DNA of 14,305 nucleotides from Phycisphaerae bacterium (GCA_002862325.1 PKCT01000139.1:1-14305), one strand, 5' to 3'; shown: positions 1-6,836, counted from the first letter of the stretch. The notes: generated by a model not told the origin, from the sequence alone. Translations and numbers: made by a program.

Positions 1-596
1 GCGACCGCCGCCGCCAGTTGCGGTTCGATCGCGAATCGCGACTCACTGAGTTCGGGAAGCATCTTTCGAAGCAGCGGGGTTCTGAAGACCTTGAAGCAGC
101 ACTCCATGTCGGTCAGCCGAAGTCCCGTCGCCAGATTCGAAAGCTCGGTGAGGGTTCGATTGCCGAGACGATGGATCCAGGAGATGGGGGTCTTCACCTC
201 GTTTGCCCATCGATTGCCGAAGATGGCGTCGACGTCGTCGCCTTCGGCCTCGAAGACTTCAATGAAACGGCGGAGATCGTCGGGGGCGTACTCCAGGTCC
301 GCGTCCTGGATGCCCACGAGGTCTGCGTCAACGGCGGTGTCCAGTGCGATCGCGAACGCGGTTCGCAGCGCAGCGCCCTTTCCACGATTGTGTTCGTGTC
401 GAACGAGCGTCACCGATGCTCGGGAGTCCCCGATGCGGCGTGATTCGATCTGCGCCTCCTCGTGACTCCCGTCGTCCACGAGGATGACCGAGACGTCCCA
501 ACCCTCGGGCCAGGTGACCTCGAAGACTCGATCGACAATCGTCCTGAGCGTCGACGTCTCGTCGAGGAATGGGATGACGAGGTGAATCGTGGGCAC
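1..596 (-). CDS. Family 2 glycosyltransferase, C-terminus outside window
   Basis: Seen: an open frame of 198 codons enters from the left edge and begins at a GTG at 596, 16 bases after the floA stop, with a GGAAG ribosome-site-like sequence just upstream. The translation starts MPTIHLVIPFLDE. It has the GT-A hallmarks: the VDDGS nucleotide-binding segment (residues 40-44), NRGKGAALRTA (70-80), the metal-binding DAD in QDADLEY (97-103) and DMECCFKVFR (163-172). Family knowledge: this set is typical of dolichyl-phosphate mannosyltransferase/undecaprenyl-phosphate glucosyltransferase-like GT2 enzymes, which move a sugar from a nucleotide sugar to a lipid phosphate at the inner membrane face. Inference: it is co-transcribed with floA and the nfeD genes and could act on an envelope glycolipid. 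The C-terminus, including any membrane helices that would settle the subtype, is missing. Donor and acceptor cannot be assigned. Confidence 0.9.
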   Translation of the reverse strand, partial: MPTIHLVIPFLDETSTLRTIVDRVFEVTWPEGWDVSVILVDDGSHEEAQIESRRIGDSRASVTLVRHEHNRGKGAALRTAFAIALDTAVDADLVGIQDADLEYAPDDLRRFIEVFEAEGDDVDAIFGNRWANEVKTPISWIHRLGNRTLTELSNLATGLRLTDMECCFKVFRTPLLRKMLPELSESRFAIEPQLAAAV

Positions 597-612
597 TCGA
601 GCTTCCGCAGGC

Positions 613-1614
613 TCAGGAATCCGAGTTGCGGTCCTCCGGGTCGGCGACCGTATTTCGCATGGCGGTATCCGCGATCACGTTCTGCATCCGGTAGTAGTCC
701 ATGATTCCCATGTTGCCCTGGCGGAATGCGTCGGCCATGGCCTTCGGGACGTCCGCTTCCGCGAGGATGACTAGGGCACGGTTCTTGGCGGCTTCCGCGG
801 TGTGCTCGGCCTCCTGGGCGATGGCGAGGGCGCGGCGTTTTTCCGCTTCGGCCTGATACCGCTTGGTGTCCGCCTCGGCCTGGTCGGTCTGCAGTTGCGC
901 TCCGATGTTTGCGCCCACGTCGACATCGGCGATGTCGATCGACAGGATCTCGAATGCGGTACCGGAGTCGAGCCCCTTCTGGAGGACGGTCTTGGAGATC
1001 TGGTCGGGATTCTCGAGGACCCGCTTGTGGCTCTCCGCGGAACCGATTGTCGAGATGATGCCTTCACCAACCCGAGCGACGATCGTCTCCTCCGTCGCAC
1101 CTCCGACGAGGCGGGCGATATTGGTTCGAACGGTCACTCGTGCTCGAGCTCTCAGTTGAATGCCGTCACCCGCCACGGCATCGATGGTCACACGATTCGC
1201 GGTCTGGCTTGGGCAGTCGATGACCTTCGGGTCGACGGATGTGCGCACGGCTTCAAGGATGTCCCGGCCTGCCAGGTCGATGGCAGTCGCTCGATCCCAG
1301 GGGAGTTCGATCTTCGCCTTGTCCGCCGCGATCATCGCTCGAACCACTCGTTCGATGTCGCCGCCGGCTAGGAAGTGTGCTTCGAGTTGGGCGGCAGAGA
1401 GTTCAAGCCCGGCCTTCTTCGCAGAGATGCGGTTGAGGACGATGACCGCGGGAGCGACCTTTCGAAGCCGCATCATGAAAAGGTCGAGGATCCCGACTGG
1501 GGCGCCGGAGACCACGGACTGGATCCACAGACCCAGAAATCTGCCCATGACCGCGAGTACGATCAGGGCGAACAGGCCGCCCACACTCAAGACGACAATC
1601 AGCCACGTATCCAT
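613..1614 (-). CDS. floA: Flotillin-like protein FloA (SPFH/band 7)
   Basis: The product is 333 residues, close to the roughly 330 of Bacillus FloA. An N-terminal membrane helix (about residues 5-24) and a second hydrophobic stretch (about 27-48) are followed by the SPFH region with AVAGDGIQLRARARVTVRTN (146-165). An Ala/Glu-rich flotillin-type helix (about 243-290, with AEADTKRYQAEAEKRRALA) and a conserved tail around MGIMDYYRMQNVIADTAMR (302-320) complete it. Family knowledge: FloA oligomers scaffold functional membrane microdomains and affect fluidity and the activity of membrane complexes. The start has a strong GGAGG site 7 bases ahead. The gene lies 22 bases after the short nfeD and 16 before the glycosyltransferase, so an operon is likely. 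NfeD proteins are the standard genomic partners of FloA, which supports the call. Confidence 0.95.
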   Translation of the reverse strand: MDTWLIVVLSVGGLFALIVLAVMGRFLGLWIQSVVSGAPVGILDLFMMRLRKVAPAVIVLNRISAKKAGLELSAAQLEAHFLAGGDIERVVRAMIAADKAKIELPWDRATAIDLAGRDILEAVRTSVDPKVIDCPSQTANRVTIDAVAGDGIQLRARARVTVRTNIARLVGGATEETIVARVGEGIISTIGSAESHKRVLENPDQISKTVLQKGLDSGTAFEILSIDIADVDVGANIGAQLQTDQAEADTKRYQAEAEKRRALAIAQEAEHTAEAAKNRALVILAEADVPKAMADAFRQGNMGIMDYYRMQNVIADTAMRNTVADPEDRNSDS

Positions 1615-1626
1615 ATCGAATCCTCC

Positions 1627-1650
1627 AGGCTGGAGTCTACTCTCCAGCCT
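1627..1650 (-). promoter_or_regulatory. Intercistronic hairpin between nfeD and floA, next to the floA ribosome site
   Basis: A perfect 9-bp inverted repeat (1627-1635 with 1642-1650, loop 1636-1641) contains the TAG stop of the short nfeD. It directly abuts the GGAGG ribosome site of floA (1622-1626). There is no T-run after it, so it is not a standard terminator. The downstream arm CTCCAG can alternatively pair with the CTGGAG that contains the floA ribosome site, giving two exclusive folds. Inference: it could couple or tune floA translation, or protect the transcript after processing. Confidence 0.5.
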
Positions 1651-2242
1651 CTCCGCCGTCTCGGCAGAGGCGAACCTTGATCTGGTTGTCCAGAACCTCG
1701 ATGACTTCGATCGTCGCGCCCTCGTCGATTGCGCCGGTTTCGGCCAGTGCGTCGTGACGGGTCTCGGAGATCTCGATGACGCCCACCGGGCGGAGGGGAG
1801 TCAGTACTCGTCCACGCTGCCCGATCAAGGCGGCGGCTCTGGCTCGTTCCTCGGTCGCGTTCTGGGTGAGTTCGTCGGAGATCTGTTCTTCGGTGAGTCC
1901 CTTGCCGTCGACCGAGTCGGTCCCGCCCAGGATCAGCCGGCGACCGATGGATGAGTGGGACCAGAGCTTCACACCGTAGATGAGAAGGAACGGCGTGGCG
2001 ACGAGGTAGGTGACGAGGGAAAGCGCGCCCGCGGCGGTGTCGTAGCGGAAGAACGCGAACACCGAGGCGACTGCGGCGAGGCCGCAGAGGATACCGATCA
2101 TGCCGCCACTGGGGATGAAGATCTCGAGAGCGAAGAACAGGAGGGCCAGCAGCCCCAATCCGAATCCCAGAGCAAGCCAGACGGGATCGGCGGTCGCCGC
2201 GTCTCCCGCGGTTTGAGCAATGGTTGACGGGAACATCGTCAC
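1637..2242 (-). CDS. Short NfeD-family membrane protein
   Basis: This is a short-form NfeD protein of about 200 residues. The hydrophobic N-terminal half has about three membrane segments (WLALGFGLGLLALLFFALEI, then GGMIGILCGLAAVASVFAFF, then LVTYLVATPFLLIYGVKLW). The C-terminal OB-fold-like domain has the typical RGRVLTPLRPVGVIEI pattern and ends in IEVLDNQIKVRL. Family knowledge: such proteins partner with FloA/stomatin-type SPFH proteins at the membrane. Start choice: a GTG at 2242 overlaps the stop of the upstream gene (GTGA) and has GGAGG 7 bases ahead. An in-frame ATG at 2236 is the alternative and costs two residues. The reading frame stays open far upstream inside the neighbouring gene, but that extension is a shadow. 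It sits between the long NfeD and floA in one operon. Confidence 0.9.
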   Translation of the reverse strand: MTMFPSTIAQTAGDAATADPVWLALGFGLGLLALLFFALEIFIPSGGMIGILCGLAAVASVFAFFRYDTAAGALSLVTYLVATPFLLIYGVKLWSHSSIGRRLILGGTDSVDGKGLTEEQISDELTQNATEERARAAALIGQRGRVLTPLRPVGVIEISETRHDALAETGAIDEGATIEVIEVLDNQIKVRLCRDGGEAGE

Positions 2243-3978
2243 GTGCTTACCTCCACCACGACGCCGAACCGGTCGTGAGAGACCACTCGAACAGGCGATC
2301 CGGCGTCGATGTATTCGCCTTGGGTACGCGCATCGAGCATTCGACCCGCGATGTCCACCGTACCGGCTGGCCGGAGTGGTGTCACCGCGGTGCCTGTTGC
2401 CCCCGGTTCTAGATCGAGATTCATCGATTCGCTGGCACTGGGAGGTTGGTCCGGGCTGTTGCCCACGGCCTCGTCCAGGACCAGGCGACGGCTGATGGGG
2501 AGTCCAGGAACGAATCTCCAAAGTCCCCAGATGGCGCCTCCTGCGACGAAGAACCCGATCGTCGTCGCGAGCAGGCCGCGAATGAGGTCGGCCCGCATGG
2601 CCGCGTTGAAGGGGTCGCCGCGGACGAAGGTCCCGACCAGACCGACGAAGATCAGGCCACCTCCGGCGAGGCCGGCCAGGCCGAAGCCGGGAAGAAAGAA
2701 GAGTTCCGCGATGACCAGGCCCAGACCGAGGATCACCACGATCGCCGGCCACCAATCGCTCAGCCCCGCGAGCCAGGGTGCACCGACCAGGATCGCGAGG
2801 CTGGCGAGGGCGGCGATGCCGAACACGCCGTACCCGGGCGCCGCGATCTCGATGAAGAATCCAACCAGCATCACCGCGATGAGGACCGCCCGCACCGGCC
2901 ACAGCGTGAGAAAGCGGACCAGGCCTTCCGACCACGTCTCCGGAAGACGTGTGGTCTCCGCGGCTCCGAAGAAGTTCGCGAGCGCAGCCTCGCCGTCGAC
3001 CGTCGAACTGCTCAGGCCGTAGGCCATGGCTTCGTCCGATCGAAGGACCAGGAGCTCGTCGCTGGTAACGACCTGGCCGAGCGATTCCCAGGCGGAGGCG
3101 TCGGCGGGGCCGAGATCCGGTCGTTGCGACCGTCTTTCCTGAACGAATTCGATCGCTTCATCGCGCGTCTCGAACTTCGGCCCGGCGTCGACGGGCGTTG
3201 TGAGGGCCCCGGGAAGCAGTCCGGTCTCGGGGTCGCGCGGAGTCGGGGCGGGGAGGCGGGTCACACCGGATCGTTCGGGGGGTTCACCGAAGATCCGTTC
3301 GTATTCGTCCACATCGACGAAGAGGATCTCTCCGGTCGTCCGATTCCGCAGAAGCCAGAGTTCGATATCGACCGCGACGAAGGCCTGTACGAGTTTCTCG
3401 TCCCAGCCCTGTCTCCGTGCGTCGAAGACGAGTTCGGAGAGCAGGGGGGCTTCTATCTTCGCGCGTTCCGCGGCGGGAAGTTGCTGGAGGCCGAGACCTG
3501 GTAGGGCTTGGATCGGTGCAGCATCTCCGAAGACGCCGGTCGGCGACGTAATGATCTCTCGGGCCGAGAGCGCGATGATCGTACCTGCGCTGAAGGCCTT
3601 GGGGCGGATCCACGCGACGGTGTTGGGTGGCGCTTCGGTTCGGACGATCTCGAGGATCTCGAACGTCGCATTGAGATCGCCCCCAGGCGTATCGAGTTCC
3701 AGCACCACCGCATCGAATCCGGCCGCGTTCGCCTCGGCCAGGCGGCGGCGAAGCGACTTCACCGTCATCTGGTCGATCGGCCCATGGAGCGGGATGATCG
3801 CGACTCGATTGGCCTGGCGACCTGCGGGCACTCCCAGGGGGTCCTCCTGCGATGCGGACGAGGAGCTGATTTCAGCGCCGTCGGCCCGCCAGTCCGGGAC
3901 CATCAAACCCAGGGACGCCGCAAGCATGATGAGCCAGCCGATCCGAAGGCGTCTGCTCGTTGGCGACAGATTCGTCAT
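2239..3978 (-). CDS. NfeD1b-type membrane-bound ClpP-class serine protease
   Basis: The product is 579 residues. It has an N-terminal signal or anchor (about 12-27), then a ClpP/crotonase-fold protease domain (about 55-205) with DTPGG (96-100) and the likely nucleophile Ser130 in AFSAGT. Lys174 is a candidate for the catalytic lysine of the Ser-Lys dyad known in this family. Next come four or five membrane helices (about 360-490) and a C-terminal NfeD OB-like domain (about 525-579, AVTPLRPAGTVDI). Family knowledge: long NfeD proteins (archaeal 1510-N/1510-C type) cleave the hydrophobic tail of a partner stomatin/SPFH protein. Here the partner encoded in the operon is FloA. The first ATG after an in-frame stop is at 3978, with AGGA about 8 bases ahead. 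It is first in the operon; I saw no convincing promoter in the 57 bases before it. Confidence 0.92.
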   Translation of the reverse strand: MTNLSPTSRRLRIGWLIMLAASLGLMVPDWRADGAEISSSSASQEDPLGVPAGRQANRVAIIPLHGPIDQMTVKSLRRRLAEANAAGFDAVVLELDTPGGDLNATFEILEIVRTEAPPNTVAWIRPKAFSAGTIIALSAREIITSPTGVFGDAAPIQALPGLGLQQLPAAERAKIEAPLLSELVFDARRQGWDEKLVQAFVAVDIELWLLRNRTTGEILFVDVDEYERIFGEPPERSGVTRLPAPTPRDPETGLLPGALTTPVDAGPKFETRDEAIEFVQERRSQRPDLGPADASAWESLGQVVTSDELLVLRSDEAMAYGLSSSTVDGEAALANFFGAAETTRLPETWSEGLVRFLTLWPVRAVLIAVMLVGFFIEIAAPGYGVFGIAALASLAILVGAPWLAGLSDWWPAIVVILGLGLVIAELFFLPGFGLAGLAGGGLIFVGLVGTFVRGDPFNAAMRADLIRGLLATTIGFFVAGGAIWGLWRFVPGLPISRRLVLDEAVGNSPDQPPSASESMNLDLEPGATGTAVTPLRPAGTVDIAGRMLDARTQGEYIDAGSPVRVVSHDRFGVVVEVST

Positions 3979-4027
3979 ACGTCACATCCTAGCGGCGTGA
4001 CGCGCGCGGCCGCCGAGGTGGAGTGGC

Positions 4028-4064
4028 AAGGAAAAGGCCGCTCGGATGGAAGATCCGAGCGGCC
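4028..4064 (-). terminator. Strong intrinsic terminator after the pseudopilin pair
   Basis: A perfect 12-bp stem (4036-4047 with 4053-4064) with a 5-base loop is followed, reading the minus strand, by TTTTCCTT. It lies 53 bases past the stop of the downstream pseudopilin gene and just before the nfeD operon. It therefore separates two minus-strand units. On the plus strand there is no T-run, so it works in one direction. Confidence 0.88.
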
Positions 4065-4117
4065 TCGATTTACGAATCGTCGAATCGGTGCCGCCGTTGT
4101 TCGGCGGACCGACTTCA

Positions 4118-5038
4118 TCAATCCCAGCTGATGTTGCTTTCCCAATCGAGCTCTCTGATGCTGTCTGCACTGGTCGACTCTTCACCGGTGTCGTCGATCA
4201 TGCAGATGAACACATCGCTGCCCTGGCCGCCGTTGCTGAGGGCACCACTCTGATCGCCTTCGAGGTTGAAGAGGCTGTCAGGCTCGGTCGCATTCCCACT
4301 GCCGGCGGCGCGAATCTGCGCGATCGACTCGGGCGTGAAGTTCTGGGCAAGCTCGGCGTGTCCGTCGCCGAAGAGGATGTTGCCCTGCCACTGCTTCGAG
4401 GGGCCGTGGATGAGAAGCGTCTTCGAGGCGGCGTAGTCCTCCGGAGCGTAGCTCGAGTCCTCGACGCCGCGGTTCGCGAACAGCACGTGACGCGAATCGA
4501 GGGCGTTCGACCACTTCCGGTCCTTTCGCTTGCCATTGAGCAGCATAGCGCCGTAGCTCGTATGGCAGACGTTGTCGAGGTCGCACTTGAACCTGGTCAG
4601 AGCGTCCTCGTCCCAGTAGACGTCCGTGCCGGGGTTGTAGGCCGCGATGTCGTAGATCGAGTTGACCAGGACGTTTCCTGAGGCCTCGCTCGGACTCACG
4701 AGGATGTTGGCACCGAAGTACTCGCCGGTGATCAACGCGGCGTAGAGGTTCGCGTGGCTGTTCCGCGCGAGGTCTTCCTTCCCCTGGCCGGGGATGTTGT
4801 TGCCGGCCCGGTTCGGGGCCCGGTTGACGAGACCAGGCAGGCAGAGAGAATCCTGCTGGTTGTCGGTGGACCAGATCAGGTTGCCCTTGAAGATCTGGTT
4901 GAGCTGGGTGCCGCACTTCACCTGCCGGGCGGTCTGTCGAGCCTTCGCGAGTGCGGGCAGCAGCAGGCCGAGCAGCAGCGCGATGATTGCCATCACGACG
5001 AGCAGCTCAATGAGGGTAAATCCTTGTCGCTTTTTCAT
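4118..5038 (-). CDS. GspG-like pseudopilin with prepilin-type N-terminus (paralog 1)
   Basis: The product is 306 residues. It opens with a class III prepilin signal: a basic leader MKKRQG, then FTLIELLVV, with the conserved Glu at mature position 5, and a hydrophobic helix to about residue 30. A prepilin peptidase should cut after Gly6 and methylate Phe. The large periplasmic part (31-306) contains HTSYGAMLLNGKR (159-171) and HGPSKQWQGN...FGDGHAEL (211-230). Family knowledge: planctomycetes carry many such large pseudopilin-like proteins (the H-X9-DG/DUF1559-like groups) of mostly unknown role, formally related to type II secretion or pilus minor subunits. Here the His-to-Asp spacing is 13, not 9. 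It lies 74 bases after a paralog on the same strand, with a GGAG site 10 bases before the ATG. A specific function cannot be given. Confidence 0.9.
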   Translation of the reverse strand: MKKRQGFTLIELLVVMAIIALLLGLLLPALAKARQTARQVKCGTQLNQIFKGNLIWSTDNQQDSLCLPGLVNRAPNRAGNNIPGQGKEDLARNSHANLYAALITGEYFGANILVSPSEASGNVLVNSIYDIAAYNPGTDVYWDEDALTRFKCDLDNVCHTSYGAMLLNGKRKDRKWSNALDSRHVLFANRGVEDSSYAPEDYAASKTLLIHGPSKQWQGNILFGDGHAELAQNFTPESIAQIRAAGSGNATEPDSLFNLEGDQSGALSNGGQGSDVFICMIDDTGEESTSADSIRELDWESNISWD

Positions 5039-5112
5039 ATCAGTGGAACTCCATTTCGGAGGATATCTGTTGGTTGATCACGCTTGAGAAGAAACGTGTC
5101 GAGAAAGAAGGC

Positions 5113-6114
5113 TCAGGGTGCAACGGCCCTGTCGTAGTAGGCCAAGGGCCTGGGGTTACCTTCTTCATCCTCGGACATGATTTCATTCTGAGCGAGCCAC
5201 GCGTCGCCCTGCTCGTGTGCATTGATGAGTTGGGGGCCGCAGTTCGTGAATTCCGCAGCAAAGACGTTGTCCGGCGCGATGGTGTCGTTTCCACACTCGT
5301 GGGAAACGTTCGGCGGGAAGAAGCTCTTGCCGAATTCGACGTGGTTGTCGCCGAAGCAGTAGTGACCTTGCCATTCCTGGGCCGGGCCGTGGAAGAGCAG
5401 CGTGGGGCTGTTGGTGTACTCGTCACCGGAGGTCGCACCGTTCTTCGGGCCACGGTTGCCGAGGCAGACCTTCGAGCTGTCGCCCGAGTTTCGCCACGCG
5501 GTCGCTCTGCGGTCGCCGGAAAGCATGCAGTGGGCGTAGGAGACGTGTCCCTTGCCGCCCGACTCGAGGGGGCGGTTGATCTTGGCTCGGAAGATCGTGT
5601 TGGGGGTGCCGATCAGTGCTGCACCGGGGGCGACGGAGACGGGGTCCGCCGTATCGCCCATCCAGTAGACGTCGTCACCCGGCTTGTACGCGAGGTAGTC
5701 GTACGCTTCGAACTCGTCGTCGGACTTCTTGCCGAACTGTTCGATAGCGGGGTTCGATTCGGACGGGCAGATGATGATGTCGGTGTTGAAGTACTCCTGC
5801 GCGATCATCGAGGAGAACAGGTGGCCGGTCGAGTCCTTCTTCCAGTTCGCCGGACCCTTGCCGGGAACTCGGCCGAGCTTCGGATGGGTGAATCGGTTGA
5901 TTCGACCCGGCTGGGGCAGGTAGTCGGCACCGGCGTCGCTCTGGGAAAAGATGAGCATCGCCTTGTGGACCTGGGCCAGGTTGTTGGCGTCCTTGACCGT
6001 CTTCGCGGAGGCCTGGGCCTTCGCAAGTGCCGGGAGAAGGAGCCCGATGAGCAGTGCGATGATGGCGATGACCACCAGCAGCTCCACGAGGGTGAAACCT
6101 TGATGCTTTCGCAT
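5113..6114 (-). CDS. GspG-like pseudopilin with prepilin-type N-terminus (paralog 2)
   Basis: The product is 333 residues. It has the leader MRKHQG, then FTLVELLVV with Glu at mature position 5, and a hydrophobic helix to about residue 30. The body matches the neighbouring gene block by block: GHVSYAHCMLSGDRRATAW (189-207), SKVCLGNRG (214-222), then HGPAQEWQG...FGDNHVEF (242-261). This indicates a tandem duplication. The start is supported by GGAGG 10 bases ahead of the ATG at 6114. The protein should be anchored in the inner membrane by its helix until processed and possibly assembled. It is the first gene of a two-gene unit ending at the terminator at 4028-4064. No secretion ATPase, platform protein or prepilin peptidase gene is in view. 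Its partner system is unknown. Confidence 0.9.
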   Translation of the reverse strand: MRKHQGFTLVELLVVIAIIALLIGLLLPALAKAQASAKTVKDANNLAQVHKAMLIFSQSDAGADYLPQPGRINRFTHPKLGRVPGKGPANWKKDSTGHLFSSMIAQEYFNTDIIICPSESNPAIEQFGKKSDDEFEAYDYLAYKPGDDVYWMGDTADPVSVAPGAALIGTPNTIFRAKINRPLESGGKGHVSYAHCMLSGDRRATAWRNSGDSSKVCLGNRGPKNGATSGDEYTNSPTLLFHGPAQEWQGHYCFGDNHVEFGKSFFPPNVSHECGNDTIAPDNVFAAEFTNCGPQLINAHEQGDAWLAQNEIMSEDEEGNPRPLAYYDRAVAP

Positions 6115-6180
6115 GGAACTTGAACCTCCAAGAAATCGAAGATAAAGAACTATAAATCTACTGGAAACTATACCTTACCT
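6115..6180 (-). promoter_or_regulatory. AT-rich leader upstream of the pseudopilin pair with two TATAGT boxes
   Basis: This stretch is strikingly AT-rich compared with everything around it. On the minus strand it holds two TATAGT boxes (5 of 6 matches to a -10 element), at 6149-6154 and 6167-6172, 18 bases apart. Neither has a good -35 at standard distance, so an activator-dependent promoter or an alternative sigma factor is possible. The 6115-6125 end holds the GGAGG ribosome site. A plain 7-bp inverted repeat lies just beyond (6186-6208). Confidence 0.35.
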
Positions 6181-6228
6181 TGTCACGCCCTCTTCACTGG
6201 CGAGGGCGATCACGAGATCATCAGCCGT

Positions 6229-6485
6229 CCCGGGCGTCGAGTTCGAGACTCGAGTCCGGGAGAAACGTGTGGTGTTCCGATGTTCGATCGGTCACTCGAG
6301 GTCTCGGATCGGGATCTCGAGGAGTCGCACACGCCCTAGGTGCGGAGCCCACATTCCGATGGGAGGTGCAGCACGTTGTGGTGCTCACAGGAAGCACGCG
6401 TATTCGACGCGCTTCGTCCATCTAACCTCGGACACCTGGAGGTCTCACCATCGAATTCACGGGGAGTGATTCCGTGCCGAGACCT
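6229..6485 (+). other. Gene-free stretch with a run of hairpins, possible structured RNA
   Basis: No credible gene lies here. Consecutive inverted repeats are visible. 6229-6260 has two stacked 5-bp stems with an internal loop. 6295-6305 pairs with 6311-6321 over 11 bp including two G-U pairs. 6326-6330 pairs with 6340-6344. 6366-6388 is 8 bp with one bulge. 6391-6415 has 4 plus 5 bp. 6440-6446 pairs with 6479-6485 around an inner 5-bp stem (6458-6462 with 6472-6476). The wobble pairs are G-U only when read on the plus strand; on the minus strand they become A-C mismatches. I recognise no known RNA family. In GC-rich DNA some of these will be chance. Confidence 0.3.
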
Positions 6486-6501
6486 GCGCCATCGAGGCGA
6501 A

Positions 6502-6740
6502 GGGGCTGTGTTGTCCTGGGCGTCGGCTCATAAGGAGCTGGCCATGCCAGCGTATGAGTGCGGTGGAGCCTTTGACCCCCCAAAGAACCTGGGGGAGGAA
6601 GCAGGAGCGAGGGAACGAATCCCACATGGTGCTCGACGCGATCCAGCTCGAATTCGCAGGGTTCGAATGAAACCGAGCGAGAGAATAGGGGTGCCGAAAC
6701 CCAGATCCCACAGGCGAGGACGCCTTGGGAGTTACACCCT
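6502..6740 (+). ncRNA. Candidate structured noncoding RNA closed by a long-range helix
   Basis: The ends can form a long imperfect helix: 6502-6524 with 6719-6740, with a 7-bp core 6518-6524/6719-6725 and several G-U pairs. Just inside it is a clean hairpin (6527-6532 with 6553-6558, then 6537-6542 with 6546-6551 and a 3-base loop). A possible H-type pseudoknot follows at 6570-6595, and another hairpin at 6646-6678. G-U wobbles favour the plus strand. No tmRNA, RNase P RNA, SRP RNA or 6S hallmark was recognised by eye. Strand, ends and existence are all inference. A minus-strand promoter-like pair (6736-6763) leaves a minus transcript open as an alternative. Confidence 0.35.
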
Positions 6741-6763
6741 ATTCCGCTCTTCGAGCGTGTCAA
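6736..6763 (-). promoter_or_regulatory. Possible sigma70-like promoter reading left into the structured region
   Basis: The minus strand has a perfect TTGACA (6758-6763), a 16-base spacer, then TAGGGT (6736-6741, 3 of 6 matches). It would start RNA near 6730, reading through the structured stretch toward the pseudopilin genes. That would give either an RNA gene or a leader of about 600 bases. The -10 is poor, so this is weak. Confidence 0.28.
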
Positions 6764-6808
6764 GTTCCACGAACGTGTCGGTATTGGTGAGATTTGGAAC
6801 GAAGGGTC

Positions 6809-6836
6809 TTGGCATGTCTCCACAACGACCGATAAT
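6809..6836 (+). promoter_or_regulatory. Sigma70-like promoter for the RidA-family gene
   Basis: TTGGCA (6809-6814, 5 of 6 matches) and GATAAT (6831-6836, 5 of 6) are separated by 16 bases. The start would be near 6843, leaving a leader of about 70 bases. That leader contains a small GCCGG/CCGGC hairpin. Its position directly before the RidA-family gene supports it. Confidence 0.55.

Noticed and set aside
2243..2935. Upstream extension of the short NfeD frame to 2935
   Set aside because: It lies within the long NfeD gene in another frame, reads as an Arg-rich shadow, and the GTG at 2242 has an ideal ribosome site.
2446..3504. 352-codon plus-strand frame opposite the long NfeD gene
   Set aside because: Low-complexity charged translation antisense to a convincing membrane protease; a shadow.
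6586..6612. Possible SRP RNA tip, prompted by GGAAGCAGG
   Set aside because: The required GGAA loop and AGCAGCC context and the flanking helix are missing.
6391..6680. Possible tmRNA, prompted by ATTCGACG near 6402 and GGTTCGAAT near 6660
   Set aside because: The second motif is not flanked by a T-stem, there is no acceptor pairing with a CCA end, and no tag reading frame ending in Ala-Ala is visible.
6422..6823. Minus-strand 133-codon frame in the same gap
   Set aside because: No ribosome site, no family resemblance, and composition unlike the real genes. Taken as chance.
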